Assembly: GCA_028287665.1 (NCBI GenBank)
Contig: JAQBPF010000209.1
Span: 1-6,207, forward strand
Source: Deinococcus sp.
GTDB taxonomy: Bacteria > Deinococcota > Deinococci > Deinococcales > Deinococcaceae
Direction: 5' to 3'
Length of the DNA: 6,207 nt
Every line of letters begins with the position of its first letter. Position 1 is the stretch's first letter. The notes below the pieces were generated by a model. That model was given only the letters and a program-made list of their open reading frames with translations, made no database searches and was not told the origin of the DNA. A program made the translations under genes and the position numbers. This document shows, one piece after another, positions 1 to 6,207 of the stretch.

Positions 1-846
1 AGGCACCCTCCATTCACAGACGGTCATGCCGCGCGTCAGGGTGCCGTCCAGTTCCACCCGCACGTAGGCCACCGCCGTATCAAAGAGTTCTGGCCGCAGG
101 AGCCAGAGAGCGGCGCAGGGATCGTGAAACGGCATCGGTCCTGGGCGTCCGGGGGTCCGAATGCTGAGGTAGAACTCCAGATGATCGGCCAGGAGTTGGG
201 CGCGTTCCCCCGGCCAGGAGCGCATCAGCTGCAGGTGGGTGGGATCGAACACCACCTGCCGCGTGAGGTTGAGGCCCACCATGACGAAGCGGACGCCGGA
301 GGTCAGGACCACGTCGGCCGCCTCGGGATCTGCAAAGGCGTTGAATTCGGCGGCAGCGGTATGGTTTCCTGGACCCGTAGAGCCGCCCATCCAGACGATC
401 TCCCGCAGCAGGCGGGCCAGTTCAGGCGCGCGCTGCAGGGCCGTGGCCAGATTGGTCAGCGGACCGAGCGCCAGGACGCGCAATTGACCCGCTGAGGCAT
501 GGGCCGCTTCAATCAGGGCCTGAACGCCGCCTTGCTCCTCTCCCGCATACCGGCCCGGGGGGAGGCTGCGGCCTACAGAAGCGAGGCCAGTGCGGCCCAG
601 GAGATGCTGTGACGTGACCAGGGGCCCGGACAACGGGCGGTCGAGGCCGGGATACACGGGGTGGTGCAGATGAAAGAAGTCGTGGGCCCGCACAGCATTG
701 TCAAAGGTGTGTGCAAGGGGCGCGTTGCCAGCGACAGTGCTGACGCCCAGGAGCTCGGTGTCCGGCGAGGCACTCAACATCAGCCAGCTGGCCAGGTCGT
801 CAAAGCCAGGGTCGATGTCGAGCCACACAGGGTGAGGGCGGGTCAC
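1..846 (-). CDS. Nucleoside hydrolase (inosine/uridine-preferring family), 3' end cut by window edge
   Basis: Predicted to hydrolyse the N-glycosidic bond of a ribonucleoside, giving free base and ribose, in the cytoplasm (no signal peptide). I translated 282 codons with no stop; the frame runs off the left edge. Family signatures are all present: the N-terminal calcium/ribose-binding motif DIDPGFDD at residues 10-17, VAGN at 38-41, GPLTNLA at 128-134, WMGGS at 152-156, GN...EFN with N161, E167 and N169, then ADPEAA at 172-177, and HDPCA from H241, the position of the catalytic-type His and a calcium-ligand Asp. Relatives such as E. coli RihA are about 310 residues, so roughly 25-30 residues are missing only because of the window boundary. 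The GTG start overlaps the TGA of the deaminase gene in a GTGA, and the bases before it are pyrimidine-rich with no Shine-Dalgarno sequence, so translation probably depends on coupling. Family is secure; base specificity (purine, pyrimidine or both) cannot be read from the sequence. Confidence 0.93.
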   Translation of the reverse strand, partial: MTRPHPVWLDIDPGFDDLASWLMLSASPDTELLGVSTVAGNAPLAHTFDNAVRAHDFFHLHHPVYPGLDRPLSGPLVTSQHLLGRTGLASVGRSLPPGRYAGEEQGGVQALIEAAHASAGQLRVLALGPLTNLATALQRAPELARLLREIVWMGGSTGPGNHTAAAEFNAFADPEAADVVLTSGVRFVMVGLNLTRQVVFDPTHLQLMRSWPGERAQLLADHLEFYLSIRTPGRPGPMPFHDPCAALWLLRPELFDTAVAYVRVELDGTLTRGMTVCEWRVP

Positions 847-2516
847 GGGAAGAGGGGGAGCAGCGTGCGGCGCTCCACATCGACGAGGCCCCGGTCCGAC
901 ACCTTGACCTGCGGACTGACCGTCAGCGGCAAGATGGTGAGGAACAAGACGGGATTGAGATGGGTCACGCCGCCGCGCCGCAGCGCCGCTTCAATGGCTT
1001 CAAACTGCTCGGCCACCTCACCGAGCGGCGCGTCACTGATCAAGGCCGCCACCTCGAGGGGCAGGTGAATGATGTCATCGCCGCACACATACACCATGCC
1101 GCCTCCAGCGCGCTGGAGGGTGCGGGCGGCCGTCAGCATATCTTCCCGGGACTGCCCGACGACCAGCAGGTTGTGGCTGTCGTGGGCCAGCGTGCTGGCA
1201 AATGCCCCTGTCTGCAGGCCGAAGCCCCTGAGCAGTCCCAGGCCCGGCGGCGCGCTGCCCTGGCGGGTGAACACGGCGACCGCGTTGAGCGCGGAGTCAT
1301 CGGGCCAGCCTCCGCGGAAAGGCACGGGGCCAGTGTCCAGGACCGTGAAGGTATTGCGCGTATTGCAGGTCAGGACGTGGGTGAGGTGCAGGCCGTCCGG
1401 GACCCTGAACTGGAGTTCTGAGGCGGCGATCTCTGGGCGGCTGAGCTGCCCGCCACCAGGCGCGGCAACAGGGCTGAATTCGGCCAAGCAGCGTCCTTGC
1501 CGGGCGACCAGGGTGCCGGCCACGTAGGTCTCCTCCACATCGAACGCCTCCCCGGGGGCGAGGACACACAGGTCAGCTGCCCGGCCCGGGGCCAGCAGGC
1601 CCACGTGCCGCAGTCCCAGATACATGGCCGGGCGCAGGCTGGCAGCGGCCACGGCGTCCACCAGGGGCCAGCCGAGAGAAGCCGCCAGATTGACCAGCCG
1701 GGACAGGTGCCCGGCCTGCAATCGGTTGGGCATCACGTCATCGGTGACCAGCAGGACCCGCGACCGGTCCGGAAGGTCCAGGACGGCCTGCACGACCTCT
1801 GCGTTCAGGCTCTTTTCCTGCAGCATCACGGTATAGCCCTTGCTGAGCTGCTCAAGCAGCTTCTGGGGGGTCGAGAGCGTGTGGTCCGAGAGAATGCCGT
1901 AGGCCGTGTAGTCAGACAAGACCAGGCCGCCCAAGGTGGGGGTATGTCCCTCCACCAGCAGGCCAGCGTCCTGCGCGGCCTCAATCAAGGCGGGCAACTG
2001 GGTGATGCCTGCGGCCAGGCCCTGATAATCCATGACCTCGCCGAGGGCCAGCACCCGGGGGTGGAGGGCCAGGCGGCGCACATCCTCCACGCCGATGTGA
2101 CCCAGGGCAGTCTCCAGTTCCGCCGACGTGGCGGGCACGCACGACGGCACCGCCACGTAGACCCGCAGCGGCAGCGCCTCACTGGCCTCCAGCGTATAGG
2201 TGACTCCCGCCGCACCGAGGACGTTGGCCAGTTCATGCGGATCGGTCATGACGGTGGTCGTGCCGTGGGGCAACACGGCCTCCGCAAAGCGCCGGGGAGT
2301 CAGGAGGCTGGACTCGATGTGCATGTGGGCGTCGATCAGGCCGGGCACCACGCGCGCCCCCTGCAGGTCACGCGTTTCGAGGGCCTGCAGGTCGCTGGGC
2401 GCGTCGCCCTCTTCGACATATTGGAACCGGCCTCCACGGATGCCCAGCCAACCGGTGAAGGTGCGGTTGCGGGTGACGTCGAACACGCGGGCCTGGGTCA
2501 GCAGCAGATCGAGCAT
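843..2516 (-). CDS. ade: Adenine deaminase-family amidohydrolase
   Basis: The family converts adenine to hypoxanthine and ammonia in purine salvage, using a two-metal centre in an amidohydrolase barrel. The 557 residues match the usual 550-600 length. Visible in order: small N-terminal beta domain (1-55); PGLIDAHMHIESS at 58-70 with metal-ligand H64 and H66 and E68; PHGTTTVMTDPHE at 83-95; GEVMD at 159-163; EGHTPTL with H191; SDH with H212; TDD at 258-260; an APGRAADL segment at 309-316 closing the barrel domain; then the family-specific C-terminal domain with GFGLQTGA (431-438), AHDSHN (444-449), GGGMV (471-475) and a DRGLVDV ending near 547. Departures from E. coli Ade, as I recall it, include T213 where the family has Glu after the His, QEKS (233-236) for the usual REGS, and TRQG (417-420) for an ERYG/RHG-type motif. 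The start ATG overlaps the ATPase stop by one base (TGATG). Membership in the family is clear; adenine as substrate is likely but not certain. The symbol is a family-level assignment. Confidence 0.88.
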   Translation of the reverse strand: MLDLLLTQARVFDVTRNRTFTGWLGIRGGRFQYVEEGDAPSDLQALETRDLQGARVVPGLIDAHMHIESSLLTPRRFAEAVLPHGTTTVMTDPHELANVLGAAGVTYTLEASEALPLRVYVAVPSCVPATSAELETALGHIGVEDVRRLALHPRVLALGEVMDYQGLAAGITQLPALIEAAQDAGLLVEGHTPTLGGLVLSDYTAYGILSDHTLSTPQKLLEQLSKGYTVMLQEKSLNAEVVQAVLDLPDRSRVLLVTDDVMPNRLQAGHLSRLVNLAASLGWPLVDAVAAASLRPAMYLGLRHVGLLAPGRAADLCVLAPGEAFDVEETYVAGTLVARQGRCLAEFSPVAAPGGGQLSRPEIAASELQFRVPDGLHLTHVLTCNTRNTFTVLDTGPVPFRGGWPDDSALNAVAVFTRQGSAPPGLGLLRGFGLQTGAFASTLAHDSHNLLVVGQSREDMLTAARTLQRAGGGMVYVCGDDIIHLPLEVAALISDAPLGEVAEQFEAIEAALRRGGVTHLNPVLFLTILPLTVSPQVKVSDRGLVDVERRTLLPLFP

Positions 2517-3505
2517 CAGGCGTCCCGCAGCGCCGCGGCGCGTTCGGTAGACAACTCGAACGTCACCTCGCTGCCTTCAGACCAGGCCGCTCCGGTGGGC
2601 GCGAAGGCTTTGACCCGGCCCAGGGGGCTCTCCAGCAGGTACTCGAGATGCTCGCCCTGGTAGGTTCGGGCCAGCACGCGCCCGGAGGTCGTGCCGTGAC
2701 CCAAGGTCACCGTCTCCGGGCGCCAGGCGAAATGGGTGGCTGCTGGATGGGCGCGGCGCAGGGCGTCCGGAACGGCGGCGGCCGCCAGGATATTTTGCCA
2801 GCCCATGAAATCGGCGACGAACGGGGTGGAGGGCCGGGCGTAGACCTCTTCAGGCGTGCCCTGCTGCTCAATGCGGCCAGCCCGCATGATGACGATGCGG
2901 TCAGAGAGGGCCAGCGCCTCGTCCTGATCGTGGGTCACGTAGAGCATGGTCACGCCCAGCTCACGCTGGATCCGCCGCAGTTCTCCGCGCATGTCCAGAC
3001 GCAGCTTGGCGTCCAGGTTGCTGAGCGGCTCATCGAGCAGCAGCAGGCGGGGCTCAATGACAAAGGCCCGCGCCAGCGCCACCCGCTGCTGTTGTCCGCC
3101 CGACAGATTGGCGGGCAGCCGGTCAGCGAGGTCGGAGAGCCCCACCACGTCCAGCGCGGCGCCCACCCGGCGGCGCAGCTCCGAATCCTGAACCCGGCGC
3201 AGGCGCAGGCCGAAGGCCACGTTTTCAAACGCGCTCAGGTGGGGAAAGAGGGCGTAGGACTGAAACACCAGCCCGATATCCCGCTTGTTGGGGGGCAAGT
3301 GGGTGATGTCTTGCCCCGCGAGCAGGATCCGCCCCGAGCTCGGGGCGAGCAGGCCAGCGACCGCCCGCATGGTGGTGGTCTTGCCGCAGCCTGAGGGACC
3401 CAGCAGCGACACCAGTTCGCCGTCCTTCACCTCGAGATTCAGGTCAGCCACAGCCGGAGCAGCGCCGTAACGGAGGTGGAGACGTTCCAGCAGCAGGTGA
3501 CTCAT
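2516..3505 (-). CDS. ABC transporter ATP-binding protein, PotA-like
   Basis: This is the energy-coupling ATPase of the importer, acting on the cytoplasmic face of the two permeases. All nucleotide-binding motifs are intact: Walker A GPSGCGKTT at residues 36-44, Q-loop Gln82 in VFQSYALFPH, ABC signature LSGGQQQR at 134-141, Walker B LLLLDEP at 154-160 with catalytic Glu159, D-loop through Asp165 and switch His192 in VTHDQDEA. After about residue 235 there is a C-terminal extension of some 90 residues consistent with the TOBE domain of the polyamine/iron/sugar (PotA/FbpC/MalK) ATPase group. The length, 329 residues, is normal. A Shine-Dalgarno-like GAGGT lies four bases before the ATG, and the ATG overlaps the preceding permease stop as ATGA. 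The placement between permeases and salvage enzymes supports dedication to this transporter. The ATPase itself does not reveal the substrate. Confidence 0.95.
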   Translation of the reverse strand: MSHLLLERLHLRYGAAPAVADLNLEVKDGELVSLLGPSGCGKTTTMRAVAGLLAPSSGRILLAGQDITHLPPNKRDIGLVFQSYALFPHLSAFENVAFGLRLRRVQDSELRRRVGAALDVVGLSDLADRLPANLSGGQQQRVALARAFVIEPRLLLLDEPLSNLDAKLRLDMRGELRRIQRELGVTMLYVTHDQDEALALSDRIVIMRAGRIEQQGTPEEVYARPSTPFVADFMGWQNILAAAAVPDALRRAHPAATHFAWRPETVTLGHGTTSGRVLARTYQGEHLEYLLESPLGRVKAFAPTGAAWSEGSEVTFELSTERAAALRDA

Positions 3506-4278
3506 ACGTACCTCGACAGCCCGAGAAGACGCTCAAAGATCAGCACCAGGCCCACAGAAAAGGCGATCAACAGGGTTGAAAGCGCGGCGATGGTGGGATC
3601 GTAGTTGTATTCCATAAAGGTCAGCATGGCGATCGGAAGCGTCGAGACGCCCGGTCCGGTGAGAAACAACGAGACCGCCACCTGGTCAAACGACGTGATG
3701 AAGGCGAGCACGGCGGCGGCAGCCACGCCGCCGCGGATGTTGGGCAAAACGACCAACCGGAAGGCGGTCAGGCGTGACGCGCCGAGACTCATCGCCGCTT
3801 CCTCGATGTCGGGCCGCAGGTTGACCAGGCTGGTCGAAACCACCCGCACCACATAGGGCAGGAGCAGCGCCGTGTGGGCGGCCAGCAGTGACGGGTACAC
3901 CGAGCCGCCGAGATTGACGAAGTACTGCAGCAGCGCCAGTCCCACCACCAGACCCGGGACCAGCGCTGGACTGGTCAGGAGCGTCTGCACGGCCGCTGCA
4001 CCTGGGAGGCGGTAGCGGCTCAGGGCATAGGCCACAGGCACGCCGAGCAGCAGGGCCAGCCCTGTCGAGGCCAGCCCCAGCCAGAGGCTGGTCCAGAAGC
4101 TTCCCCGGAACGCTTCCACACCCAGCACCCGCCCAAACCACTGGGTGGAGAAACTCGACGGAGGAAACTTCAGGGTCGGTTCGCCCCCGAAGGCGGCAAT
4201 GAACACGACCAGAAAGGGCCCGACCAGAAACAGCAGGGTGAGATAGAGCACCACGCGGGGCAGGCGGCTCGAGGTCAC
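3502..4278 (-). CDS. ABC transporter permease, PotC-like
   Basis: Second membrane subunit of the importer. The 258 residues contain about six hydrophobic segments (roughly 10-30, 63-83, 97-119, 128-149, 184-205 and 233-253), the usual binding-protein-dependent permease topology. The cytoplasmic EAA coupling loop, which docks on the ATPase, is canonical: E160-A161-A162, G166 and LP at 178-179. The segment FLTGPGVSTLPIAML at 205-219 resembles the PotC side of spermidine/putrescine-type permease pairs. The start is GTG, chosen because it gives a 4-base GTGA overlap with the upstream permease and leaves an AGGA eight bases before it. The stop overlaps the ATPase start as ATGA. Subunit role is secure; transported substrate is not visible here. 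Confidence 0.93.
   Translation of the reverse strand: MTSSRLPRVVLYLTLLFLVGPFLVVFIAAFGGEPTLKFPPSSFSTQWFGRVLGVEAFRGSFWTSLWLGLASTGLALLLGVPVAYALSRYRLPGAAAVQTLLTSPALVPGLVVGLALLQYFVNLGGSVYPSLLAAHTALLLPYVVRVVSTSLVNLRPDIEEAAMSLGASRLTAFRLVVLPNIRGGVAAAAVLAFITSFDQVAVSLFLTGPGVSTLPIAMLTFMEYNYDPTIAALSTLLIAFSVGLVLIFERLLGLSRYV
3510..3514 (-). promoter_or_regulatory. Ribosome binding site of the ATPase gene
   Basis: GAGGT on the minus strand four bases before the ATG, inside the 3' end of the upstream permease gene. It supports the start that gives the ATGA overlap. The spacing is a little short. Confidence 0.5.
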
Positions 4279-5096
4279 CGGGTCCGTCCTGTGCGGCCGC
4301 GCAACGCGCCCGCCACCGTCAAGGTCAGGGCCAGCATGATGACGCTGATGACGCTCGCGGCCGCGTAGTCGACCGTGACCCCAGCCTTCTGATACAGCAG
4401 GGTGGCCAGCAACTGGACCCGCGCGCCGCCCAACAGGGCCGGCGTCACGTAGGCCGTGATGCAGCCGGTGAAGACCAAGGTTCCCCCGACCACCAGACCC
4501 TCACGGGTCAGCGGCAAGATCACGCGCGTAAAGGACTGCAGGGACGTCGCTCCGAGGCTGCGCGCCGCGGGCACCACATCTCTGGGCAGATTCTCCATCG
4601 CGCTGATCAGGGTCAGCAGCATGAGCGGGATAAACAGTTGGGCCAACCCGATATACACCGCCCACTCGGTGTACAAGATTCGTACCGGCTCCTTCACCAG
4701 TCCAGCGCCGATCAATGTGGAGTTCACGATGCCGGTCTGACCCAGCAACACCAACCAGGCGTACGTGCGGGCCACCGGTGACGTCATCAGCGGCACAATG
4801 ATCAGCGCCGTGACCAGACCGCGGTAACGCGGCGGCACCGACTGCATGCCGTAGGCAGCGGGATAACAGATCAGGGCGCTGATGAAGGTCACAACCAGCG
4901 CGACCCGGAGCGTGCGCCCCAACACCTCGAGGTTGAAACGGTCACTGAAAAAGGCGGCGTAGTTGCCCAGGCTCAGGGCGTCCTGCGCCCTTACGCTGCT
5001 GAGCAAGAGGGTGATGACGGGATACAAGAACGCCACGCCCAGAAACGCCAGCGCCGGAGCCACCAACAGCCACGGAGTCAGGGAGCGTCCAGCCAT
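4275..5096 (-). CDS. ABC transporter permease, PotB-like
   Basis: First membrane subunit of the importer, expected to pair with the downstream PotC-like permease. The 273 residues show six hydrophobic segments (about 9-31, 62-84, 93-115, 144-167, 200-222 and 245-267). The EAA-loop region is recognisable at 176-196 with AARSLGA and ILPLT, but the leading Glu of the EAA triplet is Pro (P176), whereas the partner permease has a standard EAA. The N-terminal segment PWLLVAPALAFLGVAFLYP is typical of the PotB/ThiP/FbpB class. The ATG overlaps the stop of the binding-protein gene by one base (TGATG), and only a weak GTGAAG precedes it, so translational coupling is likely. Assignment as a permease is firm; the PotB label describes fold class, not polyamine specificity. 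Confidence 0.93.
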   Translation of the reverse strand: MAGRSLTPWLLVAPALAFLGVAFLYPVITLLLSSVRAQDALSLGNYAAFFSDRFNLEVLGRTLRVALVVTFISALICYPAAYGMQSVPPRYRGLVTALIIVPLMTSPVARTYAWLVLLGQTGIVNSTLIGAGLVKEPVRILYTEWAVYIGLAQLFIPLMLLTLISAMENLPRDVVPAARSLGATSLQSFTRVILPLTREGLVVGGTLVFTGCITAYVTPALLGGARVQLLATLLYQKAGVTVDYAAASVISVIMLALTLTVAGALRGRTGRTR

Positions 5097-6124
5097 CAGC
5101 GCACGACTTCACGGTTCCAGCGCTGAATCCAGTTGTCGCGGTTGGCCAGGACGTAGGCGGTGTCCATGAAGCGCAGTCCCGCCACCTGGTTGATGCCGAC
5201 AGTCAGCTGAGCGGCCACTGCTGCGGGCAGCTTGACCTGTTTGTTGGCTGGGGAGTCCACCAGGTCGAGGGCCTGCGCCCGCTGCACCGGCGTAGAGAGC
5301 ATAAAGTCGATAAACTGATGGGCCGGGGCGCTGTTCTTGCTGCCTTTGACGATAGAGGCGACGTTCACGAGGCCAGCCTGGCCGTCTGACAGACGCGCCC
5401 AGGCCAGAGGCTTTTTGGTGTTCAGCAGGCTGCCCCACGCAAACCGGCCCACGGGCGCCGCCCAGATCTCATCTTGTGCGAACAGGGAAGTCAGTTGAGA
5501 AGACTGGTTGTAGTAGGTCAGCACCTTCAGTTTACCGAGCTGGTTGAAGGCGGGTGAAACGTTGCTGTCTTTGCCGCCATACGCTTTGTTGACCAGCCAC
5601 ACGGTGGGTGGGCCCTGGGTGGTCGTGATGTTCGGCAGGGCCACCTTGCCAGCGAGTTCGGGCCGCCACAGATCCTTCCAGGAGGTGATGGGCTTGGTGA
5701 TCTTGTCGGTGCGGTACACGATACCCACCGAGTACACCGTGAAGGCCACCGACGTGCCGTCTTTGAGCGGGTCACGGGCGAAGTCATACAACTTGTTGTA
5801 GTTGGTGAGCAGCGCCGGATCCAGCTGTTCGAGCAACCCCTGACTGCTGGCCTGTTTGGCAAGGTAGTCGGCCAGCAGCACCACATCTATGTTGGGGTTG
5901 GCCCGGCGGGCCCCCAGCTTGGCCAGCCGGTCGGCATTGTTGCCCACCTCAAAGACGACGTTGCAGTTGCACTTGGCCTCGAAGGGCCGGGTGATGTTCT
6001 TGTCGATCTTGTCCTGAGCGATCCCGAATCCCGAGACCACCAGGGTGGCTTTCTGGGCGTGAGCGGCGGCGAGACTGAGGGGCAGCAGCGTGAAGAGAAG
6101 CCGGGCACAGCGGTGGATCTTCAT
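5096..6124 (-). CDS. ABC transporter periplasmic solute-binding protein (family 1/PotD-like class)
   Basis: Captures the substrate outside the cytoplasmic membrane and delivers it to the permeases. The 342 residues begin with a Sec signal peptide: basic n-region (K2, H4, R5, R9), hydrophobic core LLFTLLPLSLAAA and a likely cleavage site AHA|Q after residue 23. No lipobox is present, so the product should be soluble rather than a lipoprotein. The mature protein has features of the two-lobed class that includes PotD, AfuA and ThiB: GFGIAQDKI near 32-40, a GNNADRLAKLGAR segment at 61-73, NPNIDVVLLADY at 77-87, a hinge-like VAFTVYSVGIVYRTDKI at 126-142 and the W-K-D-L-W-x-P-E-L-x-G-K motif at 149-160 seen in many family members. 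Its place as first gene, after a good ribosome binding site, fits the usual higher expression of binding proteins. The ligand cannot be read directly; a nucleobase or nucleoside is inferred from the downstream enzymes, with polyamine, iron or thiamine-like ligands as alternatives from family membership. Confidence 0.92.
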   Translation of the reverse strand: MKIHRCARLLFTLLPLSLAAAHAQKATLVVSGFGIAQDKIDKNITRPFEAKCNCNVVFEVGNNADRLAKLGARRANPNIDVVLLADYLAKQASSQGLLEQLDPALLTNYNKLYDFARDPLKDGTSVAFTVYSVGIVYRTDKITKPITSWKDLWRPELAGKVALPNITTTQGPPTVWLVNKAYGGKDSNVSPAFNQLGKLKVLTYYNQSSQLTSLFAQDEIWAAPVGRFAWGSLLNTKKPLAWARLSDGQAGLVNVASIVKGSKNSAPAHQFIDFMLSTPVQRAQALDLVDSPANKQVKLPAAVAAQLTVGINQVAGLRFMDTAYVLANRDNWIQRWNREVVR

Positions 6125-6129
6125 GGGTA

Positions 6130-6134
6130 CTCCT
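6130..6134 (-). promoter_or_regulatory. Ribosome binding site of the solute-binding protein gene
   Basis: AGGAG on the minus strand, five bases before the ATG. It is the best Shine-Dalgarno match in the window and supports this ATG as the start of the first gene in the operon. Confidence 0.75.
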
Positions 6135-6159
6135 GGACAACACAGAGATGGGCGGCAGT

Positions 6160-6175
6160 TGTTGGACGTCCAACA
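6160..6175. promoter_or_regulatory. Perfect 16-base palindrome, probable operator
   Basis: TGTTGGACGTCCAACA reads the same on both strands with no mismatch and no central spacer. It lies 36-51 bases before the start codon of the first gene, where a repressor would block transcription. The core TTGGACGTCCAA resembles the TTGG-NNNN-CCAA layout of sites bound by FadR-subfamily GntR regulators such as UxuR, but that family link is inference; no regulator gene is in the window. As RNA it could also form an 8-base-pair stem, but without a loop-forming centre a DNA operator is more likely. Confidence 0.65.
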
Positions 6176-6180
6176 TCTTA
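6175..6180 (-). promoter_or_regulatory. Candidate -10 box of the operon promoter
   Basis: TAAGAT on the minus strand matches the TATAAT consensus at four of six bases and abuts the palindrome, so transcription would begin within the palindrome. No convincing -35 box is found at the right distance; the hexamer there is GTATCG. TATAGC at 6184-6189 is an alternative whose -35 would fall at or past the window edge. Tentative. Confidence 0.25.
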
Positions 6181-6207
6181 GGCGCTATACACTCAGGCGA
6201 TACGATC

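Noticed and set aside
124..495. Plus-strand open frames in the first 850 bases, where no complete minus-strand frame with a stop exists
   Set aside because: The minus strand here translates without interruption into a nucleoside hydrolase with all family motifs; the plus-strand frames are its shadows.
1497..2663. A 388-codon open frame on the plus strand opposite the deaminase gene, crossing into the ATPase gene
   Set aside because: Its composition is a shadow of the high-GC coding strand, it resembles no family I know, it spans two well-supported genes in antisense, and no ribosome binding site or promoter supports it.
2648..3394. A 248-codon plus-strand open frame opposite the ATPase gene
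   Set aside because: It is antisense to an ATPase with every motif intact and has low-complexity, family-free translation typical of GC-rich shadows.
5096..6124. Naming the transporter genes potA, potB, potC and potD
   Set aside because: The similarity is at the level of a broad transporter class that also moves iron, thiamine, phosphonates and other solutes; the operon context points to purines rather than polyamines.
6131..6142. A second operator half-site (TTGTCCA on the minus strand) near the ribosome binding site
   Set aside because: It shares only a few bases with half of the palindrome and has no symmetric partner, so chance is a sufficient explanation.
6125..6207. Possible purine riboswitch in the leader, given the enzymes downstream
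   Set aside because: Only 83 bases are available, and I see no three-way-junction layout or conserved loop segments of purine riboswitches; the one strong element is a spacer-less palindrome better explained as a DNA operator.

Overview
The window holds one minus-strand operon of six genes, read from right to left, plus 83 bases of upstream control region at the right edge. The high-GC sequence (judged by eye), third-position G/C bias, GTG starts and protein style would suit a Deinococcus-type bacterium, but that placement is an impression and no marker gene confirms it.

Layout in transcription order. 6207-6125 is a short leader with a perfect 16-base palindrome, a weak candidate -10 box and a good ribosome binding site. 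6124-5096 encodes a secreted ABC-transporter solute-binding protein. 5096-4275 and 4278-3502 encode two PotB/PotC-like inner-membrane permeases. 3505-2516 encodes a PotA-like ATPase with a C-terminal TOBE region. 2516-843 encodes an adenine deaminase-family amidohydrolase. 846-1 encodes an inosine/uridine-type nucleoside hydrolase whose last residues lie beyond the left edge. All five junctions overlap by 1 or 4 bases, so the genes are packed for translational coupling and there is no room for internal promoters or terminators.

The first four genes make a complete importer of the spermidine/putrescine/iron/thiamine architecture. The last two are cytoplasmic enzymes that release a base from a nucleoside and deaminate adenine. 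The simplest reading is an uptake-and-salvage operon: a purine (or related) nucleoside or base is imported, the hydrolase frees the base and ribose, and the deaminase turns adenine into hypoxanthine. The substrate of the importer is inferred only from this context. The deaminase keeps the family's metal-binding motifs but differs at several normally conserved active-site-region positions, so its true substrate may not be adenine.

No RNA genes, mobile elements, CRISPR arrays, long repeats or terminators were seen. Apart from the 83-base leader the window is entirely coding.
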